Positions 1 to 11,600 of a stretch of DNA of 64,000 nt are shown here, piece after piece. Both the position numbers and the translations under genes were made by a program. Location: positions 248,001 to 312,000 of the forward strand of contig JAMYHL010000018.1 in NCBI GenBank assembly GCA_025531455.1, in the 5' to 3' direction. The number at the start of each line of letters is the position of its first letter. Within the stretch, counting starts at the first letter, position 1. The notes under the pieces were generated by a model, which worked only from the letters and a program-made list of their open reading frames with translations, ran no database searches and was not told the DNA's origin. This DNA comes from Apiotrichum sp. Y4204 (Eukaryota > Basidiomycota > Tremellomycetes > Trichosporonales > Trichosporonaceae).

Positions 1-2043
1 GAACAGCCCTCAAGCGACGCCCCCATGTTGAGTCCGACCACGCCGACACACAGCCAAGGAACCAGGTCCCCATCGCCTGAGCCTTCAACGAGCACCCCGA
101 TGCGTCAACCAATTGGGCCGCCATGCGTAACCCTCACACCTCCTTCTCCAGTGCAGGAGGTTCACGAGACGCGCTATGAGGAGGAGAACTTCCTGCGCGC
201 CGCCTGTTTTGTCCCCGCTCCTTCGAATCAAACAGGGTTTCTGACTCCCGCGCCCACGCCCCCGTCGTCTGAGCCTAACACTGCCGATTTGTCAGAGGTC
301 GACCAGATGATTGGGGAGGAGCTGGATAAGATTGAAGCAAGGCAACCTACATCTTCTACGGAGGCCTCATCGTCCAGCAAGAGTCGACAGTGGATGCAAC
401 CCACCCCACCGCCGCCTGAGGTTCCTAATCCCCTGCACCCGTTCAAGTCTCCCTTTTCCAGTGTCAGCGAGTACTCGGACGAGGAACGTGATGAACGCCG
501 GAGGTACTCGGACGAGGAATACGGTACGAACTCGGAGTGCTCGGACAAAGAGTACGACGAGTACGGTCAAGACTGGAAGGACTCGGACGACGAATCCGAT
601 GAAGACTCGGAGACCTCTTACGATGATCTCTTCATGCCCCAAATACCGAGGAGCATGTCAGAAGAGGAGAGCCGCCGGAATATGCTCTACCTCATGTCCC
701 TCTCCAATCCCGACGACAGCGACAGCGACGACGACGACGAGCTGTACGAAATCGAAATTCCCGCACTCGAGGCTTTCGATGCCCCCGCTACACCGGCCAG
801 GCCGAAGCGGAAGTCAGACTCGAGCGAGGAGCCCGAGCCAGACGTCGTTGCCGGAGATGAGCATGAAGAGGGCCAGCTTGGCTCGCCGACCAAGCGCCAA
901 TGCCGCAAGCGACTTTGCAGCTCTTCGGATGAGGAAGTGCCGGCCGAGGTCTTGTCACCTCTTTCCCCTTTGAGGCCGGAATTGCCAGTGGAGTCGCCAT
1001 CCGACGAGCCAGAATGGGTCGACGAGGATGACGAGGACTCCGATGAGGAGGAACAGGGTGGGTCTCCAACCAAGCGTCGACGCATGGCACGCAGCAGTTC
1101 CCCGGACGAGGGTCTGTCTGCCCGCTCGTCACGGCTGCCGCGCGCGATGTCGCACTCGCCAGTGAAGTCGCCATCCATGCTGCCCAATGATCAACCCCGG
1201 CCACAGGCTTCAAATCAGTTCCGCAACCAGCTCGCCCTTCCCGGCTTGCCTAAACCCGCCAAAACATTGGACTTCCACCAGCTCGCCCTCCCCGGTTTCC
1301 ACAAGCCCACCAAGACATTGGAATTCCACCAGATCGCCCTTCCCGGCTTCCCCAAACCCACCAACGCATTGGAATTGACAGCTACGCCCACGGTTGCCTC
1401 GTCGACGACTGGTCCTGTGCCTCAGGGAGATAATCAGACGCTTGGCTTACAGCCTTCGACCGCTCGTCCGCCAATTAACGAACCGACATCTCCCACCAAA
1501 GGTACTCCTGCGCGTCCACCGATGAATACCACACCGCCGGCGCCTAGTGACGTTCCGGCACCTTGCAAGCCGATGGATGCTCAGCCAGCTCTCAAGCTAC
1601 CCGGGATTGATCTACAGCCATCTGCACCTCGTCCAGCCGCACCCTCTCTACTCTCTCGAATTGGTCCCAAGGTGAACTTGCCGCCAAGCAGTCCCCGACC
1701 TGACGCTCGATTCACAATCCCCTCCAAAATCATTCGGACAGACGAGGAGCTCCGCGCGCTCGCGAGGAAGCCGCCGCCTCGCAATGCCGTCGACTTCTTG
1801 AAGAAGCCCACAGGCGCGCACAACGCTCTGAGGGGCCGCCTCACGCCTGCACTGCAGCCCAACACCGCGGCGCTGCGGAAAGCAATTGTGGATGGCGATG
1901 TGCCATGGCAAAACAAGGCCGACGGTATTGCAGGCACCGGAGGGCCTGATGGGCGGGAAAACTCGGTACCCCCAGATGCTGGCATGGGGAAGGGAAAGGG
2001 CCGGGATCCGAGGGAGAGGCCGATAGACAACATTTGGGCTTGA
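1..2043 (+). CDS. Hypothetical disordered Ser/Pro/acidic protein, 5' end cut by the window
   Basis: I do not recognise this protein. The first in-frame ATG is at 25 and gives 672 residues, but the same frame is open to base 1, so the true start may lie outside the window. The chain is almost wholly low complexity: Pro/Ser/Thr-rich at the N terminus, then strongly acidic Asp/Glu/Ser blocks (about residues 150-240 and 320-350) alternating with short basic patches such as KRRR and KRK. Three near-identical 17-residue repeats beginning QLALPG or QIALPG follow, and the tail is Pro-rich. No catalytic motif, membrane segment or signal peptide is visible. The mix of acidic runs and basic clusters suits a nuclear scaffold or regulator, but that is inference. 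It opens a run of rightward orphan genes. Confidence 0.75.
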   Translation, partial: EQPSSDAPMLSPTTPTHSQGTRSPSPEPSTSTPMRQPIGPPCVTLTPPSPVQEVHETRYEEENFLRAACFVPAPSNQTGFLTPAPTPPSSEPNTADLSEVDQMIGEELDKIEARQPTSSTEASSSSKSRQWMQPTPPPPEVPNPLHPFKSPFSSVSEYSDEERDERRRYSDEEYGTNSECSDKEYDEYGQDWKDSDDESDEDSETSYDDLFMPQIPRSMSEEESRRNMLYLMSLSNPDDSDSDDDDELYEIEIPALEAFDAPATPARPKRKSDSSEEPEPDVVAGDEHEEGQLGSPTKRQCRKRLCSSSDEEVPAEVLSPLSPLRPELPVESPSDEPEWVDEDDEDSDEEEQGGSPTKRRRMARSSSPDEGLSARSSRLPRAMSHSPVKSPSMLPNDQPRPQASNQFRNQLALPGLPKPAKTLDFHQLALPGFHKPTKTLEFHQIALPGFPKPTNALELTATPTVASSTTGPVPQGDNQTLGLQPSTARPPINEPTSPTKGTPARPPMNTTPPAPSDVPAPCKPMDAQPALKLPGIDLQPSAPRPAAPSLLSRIGPKVNLPPSSPRPDARFTIPSKIIRTDEELRALARKPPPRNAVDFLKKPTGAHNALRGRLTPALQPNTAALRKAIVDGDVPWQNKADGIAGTGGPDGRENSVPPDAGMGKGKGRDPRERPIDNIWA
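1228..1374 (+). repeat. Three tandem 51-nt coding repeats (17 residues each)
   Basis: Units start at 1228, 1279 and 1330 and each begins with CAG CTC/ATC GCC. They encode the consensus QLALPGxxKPxKTLxFH. The third copy is slightly shorter and diverges at its end. The period is an exact multiple of three, so copy-number changes would keep the frame. Confidence 0.85.
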
Positions 2044-3112
2044 TTGCCATGATACCATAGATATTGCCACTGCCATGCTCTTATACATTACTCTTGTACG
2101 ACTAGACTCTCACACATAGTTGTTGGTTTGAATTGACATATGCATTTGTATTCTTATATTGTGGGACTGCTTCCATCCCTAGAATTGACGTGCGTGGGTC
2201 TGCATTAGTGGTGCATAGGTGTGAGCATCGCAGTGCTAGGAATGGGCTGTAATGTGCTGCATGCATCCTGCACTCGTTGGGAGTTGTCTTCATTGCCTTG
2301 CTGCTTTGTGGTGAGAAACATGAAACACTGCCAGGGGAAAAGCAGCCAAAACAGCCAAGCAGCCAGCGTATTTTTTCGCGGTGGGAGGGGGTGGATGTTT
2401 TGGAATTTTGGATGATTGTGGATTGCGGTGTGGTGCGGTTTCAGATCTTTGTGAGCAGTCGATTGGGCCGATCTGCGCAGTCTACGGGTGTCTACCACAG
2501 TACTTACTGTACGGTGATTTGTAGGATGCCGAGAGTGCGCACCTTTGGTGTCAAGGCAATGCGCAAGGGTAGTAGAGCCATGCCGTAGGACAGCACGGCG
2601 CTGCTGGTTGGGTACTCTCGGGTACAATGGATACATCGCCGATAGAACCAGAGAGCAGAGTGTGCCTCCGACTGTACCAACGGTGCATCCCCCCGTCCTG
2701 CATAGAGCTCGGACATGTGCTCTCCAGCCCCTGAGACGCAGTGTTCTACAACCCTCTCGGTGTGTGCCAATGTGCACAATGGAGGAGCGCGTCCAAACCG
2801 GCACAAACGTCACAGAATGAATGGAACACTGTCTACAACACTGCTGTTCAAGTCGAGGCCTCCTTCATTGTCACCTTACTGTCGGTGTGAATGACAAAGG
2901 AGATGCAGCGTCCCACTCCAACACAGGATACACTCCGTGTTCGATTCAGCACACACAGCCTGACATACGTCCCCATCGGGTATGTAGCACAGATCAATGG
3001 CATCAGACTTATAAGTATGTTTGTGTTGCGAACCTGTTCCCCATCTCCCACTCACACTCTATCTCGCGCCACCTCGCGCCCTACTGATATACTCCATCAC
3101 AGTCTCAAAACC
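2044..3112. other. Intergenic region, no gene seen
   Basis: Only short overlapping open frames with no family resemblance occur here. It presumably holds the 3' end of the upstream gene and the promoter and leader of the gene starting at 3113. The last 100 bases are rich in CAC/CTC, like other leaders in this window. Confidence 0.5.
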
Positions 3113-4419
3113 ATGGTATGTCGCTGGAGCCTTTGTTCGTGAGGAGAGCCTAACTCTGTGCGCAGTCTTACAACCGTTCGTCGTTCGACGGCGCTTCCCC
3201 GTCCTCAAGCCAGCAGTCTCTCGCACTCTACCGCACAGACTCGGCCGGCTCGACCGCCTCAACCTCCACTCTCGCATCTAGCGTCTCTAGCGGCTCAAGC
3301 CTCCGTTGGTCTAACAGTGAGTTGGTCCTGGACTAGTCCAACGTTGGCTCTCCGCTCACCAAGCCAGACCCCAGCACGCTCAGCGAGCGCCGCAAGAATA
3401 TCCCTCGCCCACTTGACACCTCTACTGCTCACACCCGGAAGAAGGTCTTCCCCCTGGCTGCTCAGGCCAAGCAGCGCAAGCAGAGGCAGGCGGCCGAGGC
3501 AGCAGCAGCTGCCGCTGCCGCAGCCGTCGCCCAGACCCATCAAGTCCAAGCTACTGAAACCCAGCCCCAAGCCCAGCTCCAAACTCAGACCCAGCGATCC
3601 ACTACTCCCCCCCAGGCCGCCAACCGTCCCAGTCTTCGCATTGATACCTCCCACCTCCCCGCCTTCACATCGCGCCCCGTTGTATCGCGGAGGCGGCCGG
3701 TAGTCAATCGGGGCACCTTTGTGGAGCCCAAGGTCGCGGCGCCTCCGCCCGTCGTGCCTGTTCCTTCAAAGGCCCGCAACATGCACCGTCAGATGTCGGA
3801 GGAGCGGCAGGAGGAGCGCAGGAAGAATGTTCCGGGGCAGTACGCTGGCACTATCGCTGCCCGGGAACGCCGTGAGGCACGCCCTCTTCCCGCGCTTCCA
3901 TCCCTGCACGAGATCGGGTACGAGAAGGACGAAGAGCCGTTCAGGGCCGAAACGCTGAAAAGCCTCGCCACCGGTATTCGCCGTCTCAAGCAGCCCGGGG
4001 ACGAGAGCCTGAGCTACTTTACCATGAACCTCGAGCATCTTGTTGAGCTCACTCGGAGGCCGCCCTCGATCGGGTTCATCGCCGCAGAGATGGCGGCGAA
4101 CATGCTCGAGGAGCTGCGGTCCGAGTACAGCACAACGCGCTTCAAGCTCACTCAGATTGGTCGGCGCGGCGAGCAGCAGTTTGACTCGTGGATCACTGAC
4201 ACGCGGCACGGGGCGGGCGGAAGCGCTGCCTCCATCGTCGAGGGCGAGGAGATCGAAGCGGCCAGACTCCTCAAGTACATGGAGACCCTCCTCAAGTGCG
4301 GACAATGGGTTCGCGAGCAGCGCGACAAGAGTGTCTCGTACGAGAATATTGCGCTCCGCAATATGGGGGACCTTCGCAACCGCTCCGTTGTGGGGCTCAT
4401 CATGGCTGGGGGTCGCTAG
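3113..4419 (+). CDS. Hypothetical protein, 401 aa, with a start-codon-only first exon
   Basis: Model: join(3113..3115, 3166..3316, 3368..4419), giving 401 residues. Exon 1 is only the ATG; a good donor (gtatgt) follows at once, and the 50-nt intron ends in cag before TCT TAC AAC. Intron 2 is 51 nt (gtgagt to ccag) and restores a long open frame. The N-terminal 140 residues are Ser/Thr-rich and then Ala/Gln/Pro-rich. From about residue 170 the protein becomes an ordinary globular, mostly helical domain containing the segments LKSLATGIRRLKQPG, FTMNLEHLVELTRRPP and LLKYMETLLKCGQWVREQ. I recognise no family. The C-terminal domain has normal composition, so it is probably a real folded unit, perhaps conserved in related yeasts. 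Confidence 0.75.
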
Positions 4420-5466
4420 ATGTGCGAGAGTGCTGTTCTACCTAGACGTCGTGGTTTCATCTTCATTGTGATTTGTGTTCATTGTAAAGACTGTCTGTAC
4501 TGTATCTATGGACGTAGCTAAATTCTCCCTCCACTGCAGGGTGTGCATCGTGCAGAACGGAGCGTGAGGGTGATAGAAGGTTCTTGGAGCTATGGCGCTA
4601 TGGAGTGTCCAAACAGAGAGGCGGTCCGTGTCAAGGTAAGGTACGCTGCCCTCGCTGCTGCTTCTGGTCTCGATCGAGAAGGATGGCTGATTTGCTGATA
4701 GCGACAACTGCTGAATGGACGGTCCTAAAACGTTGTGACCCTTGCTTTCATCATCAATCAACAACATCGTGACAATCAGTTTGCCACTACTGATGCTTCT
4801 CAAAACCCAAAACAACACGATCGGACAGATGCTGGTACTGTATGTGTCTGTGAGTACTGTGTGAGCTTGAGACAACTCCTGAAGCTAACATGTGTGGCGC
4901 AGCGAGTGTGTGTGTCATGCAACGTTCCCATTGTTCTCCGTCAACGCCATAGCCGCTGCAATCTCCATGCCTCCCAACCAATGCTCCTGAAAGCGCCCGT
5001 CCTCACCGGACGATCGGGGACTATCTGACTGCAACAAATCAAGCCACAACACTCGTCAACCCAGTCCAACGGCCAACGAGGAAGCTGACGCACACTTGAC
5101 AGGCCTTTGATCGTTGCTCCTCAGCCATGCTGCCCAACTGCGCTCACACACCCGTTCTCCTGTCCGTCAAGGGAGTCTCACGAGTGTAAGAGGTACACCA
5201 TATAAGTGAAGCACACACACGCTTCTCATGTTTGTGTTCTTACTCAAGTTTACTGTGTCTTTGTTTACATCACTCCTGTTGGACCGGGGGTGTATCAGTC
5301 CCACCGCCTGATGAACTCAGCCTGATATATATCTGGGCTGGCAACAATGTTGGCTTAGCCTCCTTCCCTCCCATTGTATTTGTTCACAAAATCAACTCCT
5401 CTTTGTACAACACTGTCAAACGCACTGCCCCTGTCATACCCTCTCTGTATACCAACACTGTTCAAC
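4420..5466. other. Intergenic region, no gene seen
   Basis: Only short overlapping open frames. A TATA-like stretch (tatataag region near 5200 and tatatatct near 5325) lies upstream of the gene starting at 5467 and could be part of its promoter. Confidence 0.45.
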
Positions 5467-7744
5467 ATGCGTCCGTCTCCCCGCAGATATGTTCCGCCAT
5501 CATCACGGCCGTCGCCTCTCAATATTCGCAACTCCAATTGGGGGTCATCCCCCTGGGACGCCCGGTCTCCGGTGGCGATCGAGTCCCCCTTGCCATCAGG
5601 AATGGACTTGCAGCGTCTCCTGAACCCCACCGACCGCGTACTCTCTGGTTCATCAGCGTCCCCTACTCCCCCGCCACAGACCCCTAGTGAAGCAAGTACA
5701 TCCGAGTTTACGGCGCACCCCTCCTGGGACTGGGTCACCGCCGAGTCTGCCAAACAGTTGCGCATTAATGACTCTCTGAGGGGCAAGACGTTCCTCACCG
5801 TTTCGTCCTGGTGGCCCCCTGAGACCCTTAATCCCGTTAAGGCGTACATTACAGTGAGTCTTAGCCATGATGGGCAGATGAAAGTAGTGCTGATGCCTTA
5901 TGAAGAGGTGCGGCGCCTATCTCGTTCAAGTCACCCGCGGCCGCCCCGAGCAGAGGGCAGACTTCCTTCTCCTTGGGCCAAACGTAGAGCAACGTCCAAT
6001 GGCTCTCGTACACCTCCAAGGAGTGAACGCCGACTGGGTCTTCAACTGTTCCAGGTCGTTGACTCTTCCGCGTATTGTACACGCTCGCTTGGAAACCCTC
6101 AAGATTGGGGAGGATCGTGTCGAGCCTCATCCCCGTGCACGCCCAAAGATCAACTGGACCATCGCGGACGATCGCGTGGCGCAATCGTGGCGTTCACCAG
6201 AGATCATGGACGAGATTGTCACCTGTCTGCACGAGTTCGCCTGGGAGTTGTGTTCCAAGCATGGTTTGCAGACATCAGATCTGGCCTTCGCCGAGCTGGC
6301 AACCAATACTGCGTTCCGTGCATGGTGGAAGACAAAGGTGAGTTGAGTTAATCAAGCAAGCAACGTAACTGCTCACATGTTAGTATCCTGAGCGCCCCAA
6401 CATTCGCAACTATATAGAGCGGAACATGACGCCGTTGATGGAGCGTTGCGAGTGGCTCAAGTCACGTGTGGTGATGATTCGCTGCCGCGAGGAACGTCTT
6501 CTTCAGCGCCTACTCGCCAACAATCGCGAGTACAACTGGAAGCAGCCACAGGCATCGGTTCAGGGCTTCTGGAGGCTGTGGGACTCCAAGGTAAGATTCT
6601 GATATCGTAAACTCGCTGACAGTGGAACTCTGACGAGCCCTCTCATAGGCTGCGCAAGCGCTTTGATCCACAGCTTACCAAAATCTGTCCCGAGTTTCGT
6701 CTAAAACGATATGTGACCGTGGAGCGGCGCAAGCAGAGCCCAACCGCGGAAGAGGAAATATTGGAAGAAGTCGTGACGGCCATGAACCGGTTCTTCACGG
6801 AGGTTAACCCCAAAGGTAGCAAGTCCGGCTTCCTCAAGTGGTGGAAGATAAATGTGAGTTTACGAGTGCAAAACGCATCTGATCCGCAGTATCCAAACCA
6901 CCCAGGTGTAGCTCGCTTTTGCCGCCAGAACGATGATGTCCTCAATGAACGGGTGGAAGGCTACCGCAATCGATACCGGCGAAAAGTATCCCGGCCGAAT
7001 GTACCCAAAAGCCGAGATATTGTGGACGAAACCGATGACGAGGACGAGGACGATGGGGAGAATCAACCCATGCTCATTCAAAAGAGTGTGGACCAGCTAG
7101 TTTTGGAGGCCCTTGAAGAAATGACTGAAGACGAGCTCAGCACTCCACGGGTGAAAAAGGCCAACGCCGTTGCTCGGACTGCCCATTATTCGTCATCTCC
7201 AGTTCGTACGCGGCTGTCTGGCTCCTCCCATTCCTTCCAGGCACGGCCCCGAGTGCCCTCCCCCGCTGTTTCCGAGGTCTCTTCAACTTATTCGCGTCTA
7301 GGTTCATCTCCTCCTACAACCGCGTCGCCAGCAGAATCAGTCGTCTCCCACTGCGATTCCCTGTTTGGACCCTCTCCTCTACCCACGATTATCTCTCCGT
7401 GCGACTCCCTCTTTGGTCCTTCCCCCCCAGCTTCAACAATTCCCACCCGCTCTCCCTTCAGGTTTTGGTCACCATCAGCGGGACTCTCAATGACACCGGC
7501 CCCTCCTTATGATCCCCGGAGCCCGACGATGGAGTCGCTTTTTGGACCCTCACCTGCCTGTACACCCAGTGAAGAACGCCCTGATACCCCACATCCCGAG
7601 ATCGAACCGGCCACTCCGCGTCCGTCTGCCAACTCACAGACCATCCCCCATACCCCTACCGCCTCCCTGTCTAGCCCCGAACCCGAGAGTCCTTGCGAGT
7701 TTGAACGTATGTTAAATGCCGCTATGCGTGGCGCTCCGTATTAG
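5467..7744 (+). CDS. Orphan protein with three tandem helical WW-P modules
   Basis: Model: join(5467..5853, 5906..6337, 6384..6590, 6623..6853, 6890..7744), 703 residues, all introns phase 0 and 32-52 nt. I do not recognise the family. Residues about 235-450 contain three copies of a roughly 65-residue helical module. Each has a predicted helix, then an aromatic block ending in Lys or Asn (FRAWWKTK, FWRLWDSK, FLKWWKIN), then Tyr/Trp-x-x-(x)-Pro and a basic helix ending in Arg/Lys. Each copy is cut by an intron directly after the aromatic block. The C-terminal 270 residues are acidic and then Ser/Pro-rich, with repeated CDSLFGPSP-type motifs. The next gene carries related modules with the same intron position. 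Nucleic-acid or protein binding is conceivable but unproven. Confidence 0.8.
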
Positions 7745-8600
7745 AATTGTATCGATAGTCCCAGCATAACGACGAAACGTCAGTCATCATGTCGGGGTGA
7801 ACTGTTTCTGTAAAGTTAGGAGTCCTGTACGCCGCCGAGTGAGATTGATAGCCAGTGCACGGCAGTCACTCGAACGCCACTATAACGCCACGTTGTACTC
7901 TGTAGATTACGATGCAGTTCATGAGCGTCATTCCACCTTCTGTTCTCTACTTTCATTGCTCGAGGTCAAGGTTGGTATATTGCTTTACCTGCATACACTC
8001 GCTCTGCATCTCCGACACTCCAAGTGACCTATGCACTACTGCATCGTACCTGTGTACATCAGAGTGTCTCAGACATCATTAGCATAGGTTTAATGTCGAA
8101 ACCTCACCAGATACATGAATCGGTGAACAAAAGAGACTCATCTCGCGTATTATCACCACAATTGAAGATAATACGCGAGAAATCATCTGGCATGGCAAGA
8201 AGCTCACCCCCGTACTCCGACTGTCGCACGTCGCACCCGCTCATTGACTCACGCACTCGCACCCGGGCGTGCAGGAGCAACACAATCCACGGGTTGTCTG
8301 TCTCGCACACGCCGTTTCACTGTCGGCCTGCGGGGGGTTGTGTGCGATACACATCAAGTCCACCATTGTTGTCGGTGAGTAGGCGTCAGCTGGTGGCGCC
8401 AACGGGGCCTTAGTGATGTCCCTCCTTGTTCCATCAGTACTGTTGAAGAAGAGGTCATACCGTGTACAAAGGCCTTCATGGACCTCGCCCTCTCTTCTTC
8501 GCATCCGTTTGCACATCTTCTCTTTCGCATCTTCCATCATCTCTCACTTTTCTCTCTTCCCCACTCTAGCACACATCGTCCCCACTCCTTCATTACACCC
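7745..8600. other. Intergenic region, no gene seen
   Basis: No supportable coding frame. An imperfect inverted repeat, ctcatctcgcgtattatc facing gataatacgcgagaaatcat, lies at about 8129-8186 and could form a hairpin. The segment just before 8601 is CT-rich, as in other leaders of this window. Confidence 0.45.
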
Positions 8601-11600
8601 ATGTCCAGCCCAGCTCCGAGCGGCGGCACGCAGAGCGGTGAGTACGACCCACTAACGCCACATGCTGAGATGTGTCAGCCGACGCCGCGGCCCACGAGCC
8701 TGAGGCATCCGAGGGCGACAACTTCGACAACTCAGACTTCGACATCGATGCGTACATCAACAACCTCAGCGATGCGCAGACTGGCGAGCTTGATGAGGCG
8801 CTGACCACCACACTCTTCAGCACGTTGGGTGCGACTCTGCCCGCCACTCTTGCCTTCCCTGCTGCTGCCGTCTCACTCCCGGATGTCAATACAGCCACAC
8901 CTGTAGCGTCTACTCCCCACACTCTCGCCGCCTGTGACTCTCTGGCAGAGCCGCAGACCCTGGAGACCTCATGTAGCGCACTGGAACGTCCGATCAGTTC
9001 CTCCGACCCCTTGAACCCTTCCGCCGACTGTGTGGCGCAGACTGCAACTCCAGTTCAAGATGTTTCAGCGTCACCTGCAATGCCGGTCATTGCCGCCACC
9101 GCTACCATCCCCATTCCACCGGCTCCTCCGGCTCTTCCCACCTCGCCATCAGCAAGTACGCATCCATCGCCCCCGCAGAGATACCAGGGCCTGCTCTTCA
9201 ACTATGTTGAAGGATTCTTTCCGGAGGACCAGGCTGGAGAACTGGGCGACTTCATTAAGGTGAGCACGGTTCGCTGTCATAGCCGTCAGTAGGTTAACAT
9301 TAGGCACATGGGGGTAATCTCACCCGTATTCCACATGCGAGTGAATTCTTGGCGGGAAGCTTACTCGTCGTCCCGGATTACATCACAACGCAAGACCAGT
9401 GGACTCTCAAGATCACAGAAGTGTACACTTTCGACACCGTGTTCGCCTGGTCGGATGAGGACTTGAAAGCCCTTGGCTATGTTGGGTGTGTACCGGCTGA
9501 AACTGGCCCCGCAGCTCCTGTCGAGGCCAGTGATCAGGCCACTGCGACAAGCACACAATGCTCCATCCCGGAGAACACCTCTGTGGCCCCGGAGAGTGGC
9601 AGCACCGCTGGACCGTCCACAGCTGTGCCGGAGGACGAGCTTCCGACCCCTACGCACGAGGATCCTGATCAGCTCCCTGAGCTGCTCAACCTCATGCGTC
9701 CCGACGAACCTGCGTCCGGGCCTTCCCTCCCTCTGCCTGAGCCCGAGGCCCCGCTAGAACCACCACAGGCCGAGAGCACCTCCCCCGATGAGGAGACAAT
9801 GATCCAGCCCGGCCTTGCGGACTTGGTGTTTGGGGGCAGGCCGGCGACAACCCTTTCCCCTCCGGCCGTGGCGCCCGGCGTTCGGGGCAGCCCGGTACCC
9901 GCTCAAGTCGGCCTCAATCCTTCGGCAAACTTAGCGAGCTGGGTAGCGTCGCAAACCTCTAGGCCGTCATCGTCTGGGGTCCACTGCGCCACAGGTCCTG
10001 ATGAATCTCGCCCAACCGCGAGCTCTATGGAACGTACCTCGCATGAACAAAATGAAAGGGTCACAGCTCAACCGTCCCAGGCGTTCTCCACAAATCAGAT
10101 CCCAAACATGATTATGCCTACCCTCAAAGAATCCCTCCAGTTCGGCACAAGCCGTGCTCATGTGGCTCTCGCCGCGCGGCGGACGATAGCGGCCGAGCTA
10201 GCGAATTGGACTCAGCGCCGCATTCCCGCCAGACCTGCGTGGCTCTCTAAGGTCTTCAAATGGAGGGAAGCCCACCCACGCGTCTGCACAAAGGACTGGA
10301 AAGGCTGTGTGGAGCACTACAATCGCTTGATGGCCGCGCTTGACAAGCTGGAGCGGGATGAAGAACAGAGTCAGCAAACCGAGCAGGCTCAGCAGGCTCA
10401 GCAGGCTCAGCAGGCGCAGCAGCAGATGTCGACTCACGCGACTCTCCAACACTCACCGCAGTCAGCTCAACAGAGGGCAGCGGAAGAGAAGCGAATGCGT
10501 CAACACCTCGAACAGCAGGAGCGCCAGCAAGGTCAATTGGTCCAGCAGCAGATTGCACATCAGCAGCAAAGCGCGCAACAGCAGCAAATCGCGCAACAGC
10601 AGCAGATCGCGCAACAGCAGCAGATCGCGCAACAGCAGCAGATCGCGCAACAGCAGCAGATCGCGCAACAGCAGCAAATTGCACAACAGCAGATGGTCCA
10701 ACAGCAGGTGCACCAGCCAGTCCCACTCCAAGCAACGCGGGGCCCACCGCAGCAGGTAGCTCAGCAGACGGTTCAGCACCACCACGCGCCCCCACAGTCA
10801 CGGCCAGCATCCGGGGTTAGGCAGCCTCAACAGAGCCCCTCGTCCCAGCACTACGCTGTGCAGCATCACCCTACAGCACAGCACCACGCAGTGCAGCCTC
10901 AACAATACCCTATGACCCAGCACTACGCTGGGCAGCCGCGCCAACCGCCTTCTGGGACACCTCTGGAGTCTCCGCACGCAAACACAGCGCTGAGGCCATT
11001 GTCTCATCAGCGGGGGGACTCTCCGTTTGCCTTTCACAATCCCTCGGGCCATCATTCACCGCATGTCACATCTGCCCACCCAGGACCGAGTTCGAGGGGC
11101 ACACCTGGTACCATAGTACCTCCTCGTCCCGGCTCACGGGCCCCATCTCGACACGCCTTACCGCACTCTTCGACCCCCCTACCCGCGCAGTACGCGCAGT
11201 CGGGGATCCACCAGGGATACCCGCCTCAAGGAGCAAATCCGTACCAGACTCGGCCGTCAACACCATCTCAAGTCCCGAAGCTGCACCACCCCCAGCCGCA
11301 GCCGTCACCTAAACATTCTTTAGGTTTCCCGCTTGACTCCGCTGGGGAGTTGGCCGTCCCCAAGCGTGGTCGCGCGCCCCCTAATAGGCCGGCTACCACC
11401 ACCACGACGATGCAGAATGGGCCTTCCCCACACAACCGCGTCCAGGAGCTGGGTCGTTCCTCCCCCCGTAAACGCCAGAATCCGAGTCGTGCTGCGTCGG
11501 TACCCGTAGGACCGAGTCCGTTGGGACAGACGTCCCGTCTGCCTCCGGTGCCACCGGGACATCCCCACGCATATGGAGCTGTTCCTCATGTTCCCCAAAC

